Below are positions 6,697 through 12,082 of a stretch of 12,082 nucleotides of DNA, piece by piece. The notes under the pieces are model-generated. The model searched no databases. It was not told the DNA's origin and was given only the letters and a program-made list of their open reading frames with translations. This DNA comes from an uncultured Lachnospiraceae bacterium (GTDB lineage Bacteria > Bacillota > Clostridia > Lachnospirales > Anaerotignaceae). Each line of letters begins with the position of its first letter. The stretch's first letter is position 1. Both the position numbers and the translations under genes were made by a program. The DNA lies in the NCBI GenBank assembly GCA_944384285.1, contig CALWSX010000004.1, positions 1 through 12,082 on the forward strand, given 5' to 3'.

Positions 6697-7587
6697 AAAA
6701 ATAAAGAAAATATTTCGCGTACAAGACTTATAATACAAATTATTATGGCAGTATTTTTTAATGGTTATGTCATAGGTTTTGCAAAAGGCAAAATTTTTAC
6801 AGGAGCTACTAAAGCATTATGTGTACCTGTTTTAAATTGTTATTCATGTCCGGGTGCTTTGGGTTCATGTCCTATAGGTGCACTTCAGTCAGTTTTGGGA
6901 GGACGAAAACACAGGTTCCCGTTTTATGTCTTAGGATTTATAATGCTTTTTGGGATTGTTTTCGGAAGGTTTATATGTGGATTTTTGTGTCCGTTTGGAC
7001 TTATACAGGATTTACTTCACAAAATACCTGTTCCTAAAATAAAAGTTCCTAATTTGATAGATAAACCATTAAGGTTTTTAAAGTATATAATTTTAATTCT
7101 TTTTGTAATACTTATGCCTTTATTTTTTACAAATGATTTTGGAATTTCATCACCATATTTTTGTAAATGGATTTGTCCTGTGGGGACACTTGAGGGTGGA
7201 ATACCTTTAGTATTTTTAAATGAAAGTTTAAGAAATGGTTTAGGATTTTTATTTAACTTTAAAATTACAATTCTTATTGTTATACTTGTCCTTTCACTTT
7301 TTATATACAGACCATTTTGTAAATATCTTTGTCCTTTGGGAGCTCTTTATGCGTTTTTTAACAAATTTAGTTTATACCAAATGGAACTTGATAAAGAAAA
7401 ATGTATAGGCTGTAAAAAATGTGAACATGCCTGTAAAATGAATGTTAAAGTTACAAAAAATATAAATTCTTTTGAATGTATAAGATGCCGTGAATGCGAA
7501 AAAGCATGTCCTGTAAATGCTATAAATTCCGGTTTCAATTTGAAAAAAAGTGAAGAAAAGTGTGAAAATAAAGAAAAAACGGTTTGA
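6694..7587 (+). CDS. Polytopic membrane 4Fe-4S protein, NapH/YccM-like
   Basis: From the ATG at 6694 the protein has 297 residues. It has several membrane helices (about 10-30, 77-98, 128-146 and 190-207) and Cys-rich motifs at their edges: CYSCPGALGSCP (49-60), CGFLCP (95-100), CKWICP (157-162) and CKYLCP (209-214). These repeated CxxxCP motifs mark the NapH/NosR/YccM-like family. Two ferredoxin motifs follow on the C-terminal side: C237-x2-C240-x2-C243-x3-C247 and C262-x2-C265-x2-C268-x3-C272P, enough for two 4Fe-4S clusters. Family members pass electrons across or along the cytoplasmic membrane; the donor and acceptor here are unknown, as no oxidoreductase is encoded nearby. The likely partner is the 48-residue CXXC protein just upstream. 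The last codons form the left arm of the downstream terminator, so the gene ends its transcription unit. Confidence 0.9.
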   Translation: MKNKENISRTRLIIQIIMAVFFNGYVIGFAKGKIFTGATKALCVPVLNCYSCPGALGSCPIGALQSVLGGRKHRFPFYVLGFIMLFGIVFGRFICGFLCPFGLIQDLLHKIPVPKIKVPNLIDKPLRFLKYIILILFVILMPLFFTNDFGISSPYFCKWICPVGTLEGGIPLVFLNESLRNGLGFLFNFKITILIVILVLSLFIYRPFCKYLCPLGALYAFFNKFSLYQMELDKEKCIGCKKCEHACKMNVKVTKNINSFECIRCRECEKACPVNAINSGFNLKKSEEKCENKEKTV

Positions 7588-7603
7588 TTTTCAAACCGTT
7601 TTT
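7575..7603 (+). terminator. Intrinsic terminator of the methyltransferase/Fe-S unit
   Basis: A perfect 13-bp stem (left arm 7575-7587, loop TTT, right arm 7591-7603) with a CGGTTTGA/TCAAACCG core ends in a T run. The left arm includes the stop codon TGA of the Fe-S protein gene, so the end of the coding sequence and the terminator share bases. Confidence 0.85.
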
Positions 7604-7686
7604 GTATTATAAATATTTTTTAAAATCTTTACTTTAAAGGATAAAGTTAAAAATAGGTTGTTAAAACTTTAATTAATTGTAAACTA

Positions 7687-7715
7687 TAGACAAAAACACT
7701 TTATTATGATAAAAT
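7687..7715 (+). promoter_or_regulatory. Strong extended -10 promoter for the solute-binding lipoprotein
   Basis: TAGACA (7687-7692), a 17-nt spacer and TAAAAT (7710-7715), with TG at 7707-7708 giving an extended -10 (TGaTAAAAT). Transcription would begin near 7722, leaving a leader of about 59 nt. Confidence 0.7.
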
Positions 7716-7746
7716 TTCGTTTGAATATAATTATATTAAAAAATGT

Positions 7747-7764
7747 TTTTAGAATTATCTAAAA
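7747..7764 (+). repeat. Inverted repeat in the leader just before the ribosome binding site
   Basis: TTTTAGA and TCTAAAA flank a 4-nt centre (ATTA). The dyad ends 2 nt before the GGGAGG ribosome binding site (7767-7772). It may be an operator or a weak RNA hairpin; in AT-rich DNA it may also mean nothing. Confidence 0.3.
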
Positions 7765-7780
7765 CAGGGAGGGTGTTTTT

Positions 7781-8665
7781 ATGAAATTAAGAAGATTTGC
7801 AGCTATAGTTGCATGTATGGCTATGACAGTCGGTATTTTTGCAGGCTGTGGAGCTAAAGAAGAAACAACTACTAATGAAACAGAACAAACAGAACAAACA
7901 ACAGAAAATACAACTGAAGAAAAGAAAGTTTTAAGAGTAGGTATGGAATGTGCTTATGCTCCATATAACTGGTCACAGAAAGACGACAGCAACGGCGCTA
8001 TTAAAATCAATAACAGCAACGAATATGCAAATGGTTATGACGTTATGATGGCTGCTAAAATTGCAGAAGGTATTGGATATGATGTAGAAATACATAAAAT
8101 TGACTGGAACGGACTTCCAAGTGCTGTAGTATCAGGAAAAATTGATGTTGCTATAGCTGGTATGTCTATTACATCTGAAAGACTTCAGACTGTAGACTTT
8201 ACAGATCAGTACTATCTTGCTGACGTTGTAGCAGTTACAAAATCAGATTCTAAATATGCAGAAGTACAGTCAGTTGCTGAACTTGACGGAGCTATTTGTA
8301 CATCACAGCTTAATACAATTTGGTATGATATGATTGACCAGATCCCTAACGCAAATAAACAGCCTGCTATGGAAGACGTTGCAGCTATGCTTGTTGCTCT
8401 TACATCAGGTAAAGTTGATGTAGTTGTATGTGACAGACCAACAGCTATGGCAGCAGTATTTGCAAACCCAGAACTTAAACTTCTTGACTTCCCAGCAGAA
8501 GGCGCTTTTGTAGCTGACGAAGAAGATGTTAATATTGGTATTGCTATTTCAAAAGAAAATACAGAACTTAAAGATGAAATCAACAAAGTTCTTGCTACAA
8601 TTTCTGAAGAAGACAGAGCAGAAATCATGCAGAAAGCTATTGAAATCCAGCCACTTGCTCAGTAA
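7781..8665 (+). CDS. Amino-acid-type ABC transporter substrate-binding lipoprotein
   Basis: This 294-residue protein is a family-3 periplasmic-type solute receptor, tethered to the outer face of the membrane. A lipoprotein signal (MKLRR, hydrophobic run, lipobox FAGC) gives lipidated Cys23, followed by a Thr/Glu-rich linker (27-47). The mature fold starts with LRVGMECAYAPYNW and continues with GYDVMMAAKIAE, SGKIDVAIAGMSIT and DFTDQYY. Arg134 in TSERLQTVDF and Asp218 in VVVCDRP match the positions that hold the amino acid carboxylate and amino groups in GlnH/HisJ-type receptors, so an amino acid is the likely ligand; which one cannot be read. A loop of about 20 residues separates PYNW from GYDV. 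GGGAGG at 7767-7772 precedes the ATG by 8 nt. The gene has its own promoter and terminator and no transporter partner in the window. Its codons use C in third position more than the neighbours do, suggesting high expression. Confidence 0.93.
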   Translation: MKLRRFAAIVACMAMTVGIFAGCGAKEETTTNETEQTEQTTENTTEEKKVLRVGMECAYAPYNWSQKDDSNGAIKINNSNEYANGYDVMMAAKIAEGIGYDVEIHKIDWNGLPSAVVSGKIDVAIAGMSITSERLQTVDFTDQYYLADVVAVTKSDSKYAEVQSVAELDGAICTSQLNTIWYDMIDQIPNANKQPAMEDVAAMLVALTSGKVDVVVCDRPTAMAAVFANPELKLLDFPAEGAFVADEEDVNIGIAISKENTELKDEINKVLATISEEDRAEIMQKAIEIQPLAQ

Positions 8666-8683
8666 TTTTTAATTTAAATAATT

Positions 8684-8712
8684 AAAAGCCTCAGTTAATC
8701 TGAGGCTTTTTT
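8684..8712 (+). terminator. Intrinsic terminator of the solute-binding lipoprotein gene
   Basis: A perfect 11-bp stem (8684-8694 and 8700-8710, GCCTCAG/CTGAGGC core), a 5-nt loop and a T run lie 18 nt after the stop codon. The GC core and T run make it convincing. Confidence 0.92.
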
Positions 8713-8772
8713 ATATGAAAAATATAAATTATAGATAATTAAATATGATTTTCATTATGCTATAAATTATAT

Positions 8773-8807
8773 AAAAAATGGTGAATAATTTTATTCACCA
8801 TTTTTTT
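8773..8807 (-). terminator. Terminator of the LTA-synthase-family gene, likely bidirectional
   Basis: A 15-bp stem (8773-8787 and 8792-8806, ATGGTGAATA/TATTCACCAT core) with an A run on the left and a T run on the right lies 3 nt past the stop of the minus-strand gene. On either strand the hairpin ends in U residues, so it can also back up the plus-strand terminator at 8684. Confidence 0.85.
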
Positions 8808-8809
8808 AA

Positions 8810-10711
8810 TTATTGTTCATCAAAAATTATATCTTCATCAAACAATTTATAATAGATATAACCTTTTAGATAATTAAGGCGATTAGTTTCATCTGGTAAA
8901 TTATCATAATAGTTTCCGTTAATATCCATATATCCTCTTTTTTCAATTACTGGATAAGCTTGTCTTTCTTCATTTTTGTAAGAGAAGAAAGGAGTTATAT
9001 TTTTAAATCCGGCAAGCTCTAACGTAAGTGCGCCGAGATAAGATGCGCTTATAGTATTATTTTCTGGCATGGAAAGGGAGTTGTATGTTTCCTTAACAGA
9101 AACTAACTCTTTATAACAATCATTTTGCCAAATTATAAAAGGTGTTTTGTAAAGATTCATTCTTTGTTCTGTTGTACCATTAATATCCATATCATATTCT
9201 AACTTTTTAAGTAGTTCAAATTCCCCTGGAAATCCTGGAAGGTGATCACCAAAGAATGTTAATATAACAGGCTCGTCTATGCTGTTAAAATAATCAGTAA
9301 GGTCTTTTAGCATTTTATCGCAATTTTTTACACCTTCAAAGTAATTTGAAAGTATGTTTTGTTCAGTTTCTGTAATATCTTTGTTTGTATCAAAATTTTT
9401 AGATATTCCATATTTATTATCAAAAGGTCCATGATTTTCTATGGTTACACAAAATTCAAAATAAGGATTATCGCTTGTTTGTATATGGTCAGAAAAAGAT
9501 GAAATTATTTTTTCTGTTGTTGCTTCTTCTTTTATATACCCGGCAACACCATCTTTTTCAAGGTCAAAGGCATTATCAAGATGAAGAAAATTATCAAATC
9601 CCATATATTCATAAACATTTTGACGGTTATAAAACCATGGATACCCCGGATGTATAGCCAAAGAGTCATATCCTATTCTTTCTAATGCAGAACACATTGA
9701 ATCCATATTTTTGTTTACAAACATATAACTTGTAAGAGTGTTGTCTATAAGTGATGTTGAACAACCTGTCAAAACATCAAATTCTGTGTCAGCTGTTCCT
9801 CCGCCAAAGTTTGGAACAGTAATATGCCCTGAAACAGCATTATCACTATTTGCTATTTCTTTAAAATTTTTCATAGGGTCTTCATAATTTGAAAAATCAA
9901 TATTTTTATTTTCGCTTAAGTCAGAGAAGGCTTCACTCATAATTACAATAACATGAGGTTTTACAGCATTTTCATAGTTTGGAGAATCTTCTAAGTCAGC
10001 GATATATAATTCTTCATCATAGCCTTCAGGTTTTTCAACTTTCATAGTGTTAAAATCATTTAAAAAACTATATACTAATCCTTTTGATTTATAATGATTT
10101 ACTTTAAAATAATAACTACCTCTTACATCAAATTTATCATATAAAGTTTCATCTGAATAAACAGTATTGTTTAAAGTTATTGCTGTAACTACCATTATAA
10201 AAATACATATTATACGTTTTGGTATGGAAATTTTTTCGCTTTTAAACTTTAATGACAAGGTTACAATAAGTATAAGTGCAAAAATTATAAAAATAAGTGC
10301 AAATATTAAGTAAGCTCCGCCATATTTATCAAGTAAAGAAAATACTTCCGTTACAAGAGTAAAGTCAGATGGTATTAATGGATCTTGACGAAGAGAAATT
10401 TTTATTATATTAATTATGTTAAATATAATAATTAAAAGTGACGAAAGAGATATGCTTAGTACAGCACTGTTAAATATTAAATAAATTAACATAAAAATAA
10501 TAAATACAGGAACAAAATTAAGTATGAATAATAAAGGATCTAATGCAGGAATTAATGCGTTATAAATAATGGATACAAAAGTATTTCTTAAAGAAGGTTC
10601 TATAGTTGCTCCCGAAAGTATAAGCATTAATTCTGTGATTAAAATAGAAAATATTAATATAAGAATAAGAGATTTTTTTGTTGAAATTATTTTTTTATTT
10701 TTTTCTTTCAT
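8810..10711 (-). CDS. LTA synthase family protein (membrane phosphoglycerol transferase/sulfatase fold)
   Basis: This 633-residue membrane enzyme belongs to the LtaS/MdoB group, which moves phosphoglycerol from phosphatidylglycerol to a growing polymer or glycan outside the cell. The N-terminus (KKK-rich) leads into five membrane helices (about 14-34, 58-80, 84-106, 133-153 and 165-182). The extracytoplasmic sulfatase-fold domain starts near 250 (PHVIVIMSEAFSD). Catalytic parts by homology to S. aureus LtaS: metal ligand Glu260, nucleophile Thr306 in GGGTADTEFDVLTG, His354 in AIHPGYPWFYNRQ, His427 in ENHGPF, and Asp489/His490 in FFGDHLPG. All are present, so it is probably active. The length agrees with LtaS. 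GGAGGA (10726-10721) lies 9 nt before the start. It stands alone between a promoter and a terminator and is divergent from an LCP-family gene. Whether the product is lipoteichoic acid or another glycerophosphate-modified glycan cannot be decided. Confidence 0.93.
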   Translation of the reverse strand: MKEKNKKIISTKKSLILILIFSILITELMLILSGATIEPSLRNTFVSIIYNALIPALDPLLFILNFVPVFIIFMLIYLIFNSAVLSISLSSLLIIIFNIINIIKISLRQDPLIPSDFTLVTEVFSLLDKYGGAYLIFALIFIIFALILIVTLSLKFKSEKISIPKRIICIFIMVVTAITLNNTVYSDETLYDKFDVRGSYYFKVNHYKSKGLVYSFLNDFNTMKVEKPEGYDEELYIADLEDSPNYENAVKPHVIVIMSEAFSDLSENKNIDFSNYEDPMKNFKEIANSDNAVSGHITVPNFGGGTADTEFDVLTGCSTSLIDNTLTSYMFVNKNMDSMCSALERIGYDSLAIHPGYPWFYNRQNVYEYMGFDNFLHLDNAFDLEKDGVAGYIKEEATTEKIISSFSDHIQTSDNPYFEFCVTIENHGPFDNKYGISKNFDTNKDITETEQNILSNYFEGVKNCDKMLKDLTDYFNSIDEPVILTFFGDHLPGFPGEFELLKKLEYDMDINGTTEQRMNLYKTPFIIWQNDCYKELVSVKETYNSLSMPENNTISASYLGALTLELAGFKNITPFFSYKNEERQAYPVIEKRGYMDINGNYYDNLPDETNRLNYLKGYIYYKLFDEDIIFDEQ

Positions 10712-10744
10712 AATGAAGGGTCCTCCAATATTTAACTTATATAG

Positions 10745-10773
10745 ATATTACCTTTTTTAAATACGCATGTAAA
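10745..10773 (-). promoter_or_regulatory. Candidate promoter of the LTA-synthase-family gene
   Basis: Read on the minus strand: TTTACA (10773-10768), a 17-nt spacer and TAATAT (10750-10745). Transcription would begin near 10738, about 27 nt before the start codon at 10711 and just ahead of the GGAGGA. The -35 box is good, the -10 box moderate (4/6). Confidence 0.5.
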
Positions 10774-10803
10774 GTTTAATTTTATTTTTATTTTAACTGG
10801 ATT

Positions 10804-10819
10804 TAAAAAATATTTTTTA
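10804..10819. repeat. 16-nt perfect AT palindrome between the divergent genes
   Basis: TAAAAAATATTTTTTA reads the same on both strands. Its A- and T-tracts would bend DNA. It lies between the two divergent promoters, about 31 nt upstream of the minus-strand -35 box. Confidence 0.35.
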
Positions 10820-10832
10820 TTTGGCTATATAT

Positions 10833-10858
10833 GTAATAAAATATTAAGAATTTATTAC
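10833..10858. repeat. 8-bp inverted repeat between the divergent genes
   Basis: GTAATAAA (10833-10840) and TTTATTAC (10851-10858) are exact inverted copies around a 10-nt centre, one and a half to two helical turns between half-site centres. It could be an operator for a dimeric regulator of either gene. The base composition makes chance a real option. Confidence 0.35.
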
Positions 10859-10905
10859 TTTACTATTTTTTGATTTTATATTAAATTAAAATATAGCATT
10901 AAATA

Positions 10906-10934
10906 TTGTAAAAAAAATTTAATTTTGTTATAAT
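10906..10934 (+). promoter_or_regulatory. Extended -10 promoter of the LCP-family gene
   Basis: TTGTAA (10906-10911), a 17-nt spacer and a perfect TATAAT (10929-10934) preceded by TG at 10926-10927. Transcription would begin near 10941, about 36 nt before the ATG. This is the best consensus promoter in the window. Confidence 0.8.
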
Positions 10935-10976
10935 AATTGAGTTATGTAATTTTTATGTATATATATGGGAGATATT

Positions 10977-12082
10977 ATGGATAAACGTAATTATAATCAC
11001 AGTAAAACAAAAAGTATGCCCAAAAAGAAGCCAAAGAAAAGAAGAAGTTTAGTGGGGTTATTTTTTAGGGTTGTTATAACAATAGTATTATTATTTGTAC
11101 TTGCGGCAAGTGGTGCAGTTTTTGCTTACAATAAAATCACAGGAAATTCACTTGGAAGTTCCGATGGTTCAGGAAGTATTTTTACTCCAGAAAAAAATAT
11201 AGAGCTTAATGTGGCTTTACTTGGTGTTGATAAAGATGAGACAAGAACAGACGTTATAATGGTTGCGCACTTTGAAAGCAAAACAGGAAAAATGTCTCTT
11301 TTAAGTGTACCTAGAGATACAAGAGTTTCTCCATGTGATGAAGTAGAGGCACTTTATGATGAACTTGGAAAGAGCGCTCCTAGTGTTTGTAAAATAAATG
11401 CTATTCATGCTTATGCAGGTAAAGAACATGGAGCAGAGGCTACTGTTTTACAGCTTGAAGATTTACTCGGAATTGAAATAGATAATTATGCAAAAGTAAA
11501 TATTGAAGCTTTTAGAGAAATTGTAGATGCTGTAGGCGGTGTAGACTTCTATGTTCCTCAGGATATGTATAAAGATATGAGAGATACAGGAGACCCTCTT
11601 ATAAATCTTAAAGAAGGTATGCAGCATATTGATGGTGAAAAGGCAGAACAGCTTGTTAGATATCGTGGATACGCTAATGCCGATGTTACAAGAGCACAGG
11701 TACAGCAGGATTTCCTTAAAGCTCTTTTGGAAAAAGTAACAAGTACAGAAACTATCGTTAAAAATATTACAGACTATATCAAAATTTTCTTTAAATATGT
11801 TGAAACAGACTTTAAGATGACAGATGTTATAAAATATGGAAAATATATTGAAAAAGTTAGTGCTGATAACTTAGTAAATGAAGTTCTTCCAGGTGAAGGT
11901 AAATATGTCGGCGGTGTTTCATATTTTATACATGATGAATTTGAAACAAAGAAAACTGTTGACAGACTTTTCAGAGGAATTGGCGATGAGGTTGGCAGCA
12001 AAGGATTAAATATTGAAATTGCAAATGGCGGAAATGTAAACGGTCTTGCTGGTAAGAAACGTCAGATGCTTTTAGATGAAGG
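10977..12082 (+). CDS. LytR-CpsA-Psr (LCP) family protein, 3' end missing
   Basis: The frame is open from the ATG at 10977 to the window end (368 full codons). GGGAG at 10967-10971 lies 5 nt before the start. The protein has a basic cytoplasmic N-terminus (KKKPKKRR), one membrane helix (about 30-51) and an extracellular LCP domain (about 76-255). LCP enzymes attach teichoic acids or capsular glycans to peptidoglycan. Conserved polyprenyl-phosphate-binding positions are visible: Asp85 in LLGVDKDETRTD, Arg90 and Asp92, Arg113/Asp114/Arg116 in SVPRDTRV, and the LVRYRGYANADVTRAQVQQ segment with Arg228, Arg230 and Arg239. Near the window end IEIANGGNVNGLAGKKRQ (346-363) looks like the start of a LytR_C domain. 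The name LytR attenuator is historical; DNA binding is not implied. The divergent LTA-synthase-family gene gives a matching envelope context. Confidence 0.92.
   Translation, partial: MDKRNYNHSKTKSMPKKKPKKRRSLVGLFFRVVITIVLLFVLAASGAVFAYNKITGNSLGSSDGSGSIFTPEKNIELNVALLGVDKDETRTDVIMVAHFESKTGKMSLLSVPRDTRVSPCDEVEALYDELGKSAPSVCKINAIHAYAGKEHGAEATVLQLEDLLGIEIDNYAKVNIEAFREIVDAVGGVDFYVPQDMYKDMRDTGDPLINLKEGMQHIDGEKAEQLVRYRGYANADVTRAQVQQDFLKALLEKVTSTETIVKNITDYIKIFFKYVETDFKMTDVIKYGKYIEKVSADNLVNEVLPGEGKYVGGVSYFIHDEFETKKTVDRLFRGIGDEVGSKGLNIEIANGGNVNGLAGKKRQMLLDE

Noticed and set aside
6491..6738. Minus-strand frames over the CXXC gene
   Set aside because: They have no ribosome binding site or motif, while the plus-strand small gene has both and fits the operon.
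7604..7686. Possible small RNA or riboswitch before the lipoprotein gene (for example the ACTTTA/TAAAGT dyad at 7631-7647)
   Set aside because: The stem is short and AT-only with no conserved riboswitch or T-box element, and the region lies upstream of the likely promoter.
8212..8628. A 138-codon minus-strand frame opposite the solute-binding lipoprotein
   Set aside because: Its Ser/Ala/Thr-rich translation is what the codon pattern of the plus-strand gene would give in antisense; no start signals are seen.
10569..10760. A 63-codon plus-strand frame in and beyond the LTA-synthase-family start
   Set aside because: It is antisense to membrane-helix codons and the promoter region, and has no motif or start signal.
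10977..12082. Reading the LCP protein as a DNA-binding transcription attenuator
   Set aside because: The sequence shows a membrane helix and an extracellular LCP enzyme domain, with no DNA-binding domain; the name LytR is historical.

Overview
The window is AT-rich DNA (about 30% G+C by eye) with Gram-positive ribosome binding sites, sigma-A-like promoters and U-tailed hairpin terminators. The gene content (LTA-synthase-type sulfatase fold enzyme, LytR-CpsA-Psr protein, small CXXC protein of a clostridial type, lipoprotein solute receptor) points to an anaerobic, low-GC, single-membrane Firmicute of the class Clostridia. No species can be named from the sequence alone. The window holds eleven protein genes, two of them cut by the window edges. 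I see no tRNA, rRNA, riboswitch, CRISPR array, insertion sequence or phage gene, and no gene-free stretch over 300 bases.

Positions 1-5959 look like one operon of six genes: periplasmic-adaptor-type protein (5' end missing), MacB/LolD-type ABC ATPase, MacB/FtsX-type permease, OmpR-type response regulator, HAMP histidine kinase, and a secreted TolC-family protein. Spacings are 19, -4, 30, -20 and 14 nt, and no internal promoter or terminator is evident. This is a three-part exporter carrying its own sensor pair. The odd member is the TolC homologue: the host appears to lack an outer membrane, and the protein keeps the duplicated TolC helices but seems to have lost the beta-barrel segments. This is the most unusual feature of the window.

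Positions 5981-7603 form a second unit with its own candidate promoter (overlapped by a 15-nt palindrome) and terminator. It encodes a methylated-DNA repair methyltransferase, a 48-residue membrane CXXC protein that is easily missed, and a polytopic membrane protein with two 4Fe-4S ferredoxin motifs. The last two genes overlap in a TAATG junction.

Positions 7687-8712 hold a single gene for an amino-acid-type ABC substrate-binding lipoprotein. It has a strong extended -10 promoter, its own terminator and codon use richer in C than its neighbours. No permease or ATPase for it lies in the window.

Positions 8773-12082 hold two divergent cell-envelope genes, an LTA-synthase-family enzyme on the minus strand and an LCP-family protein on the plus strand (3' end missing). 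They share a 265-nt control region with a promoter for each gene and two inverted repeats. Both families handle anionic wall polymers.
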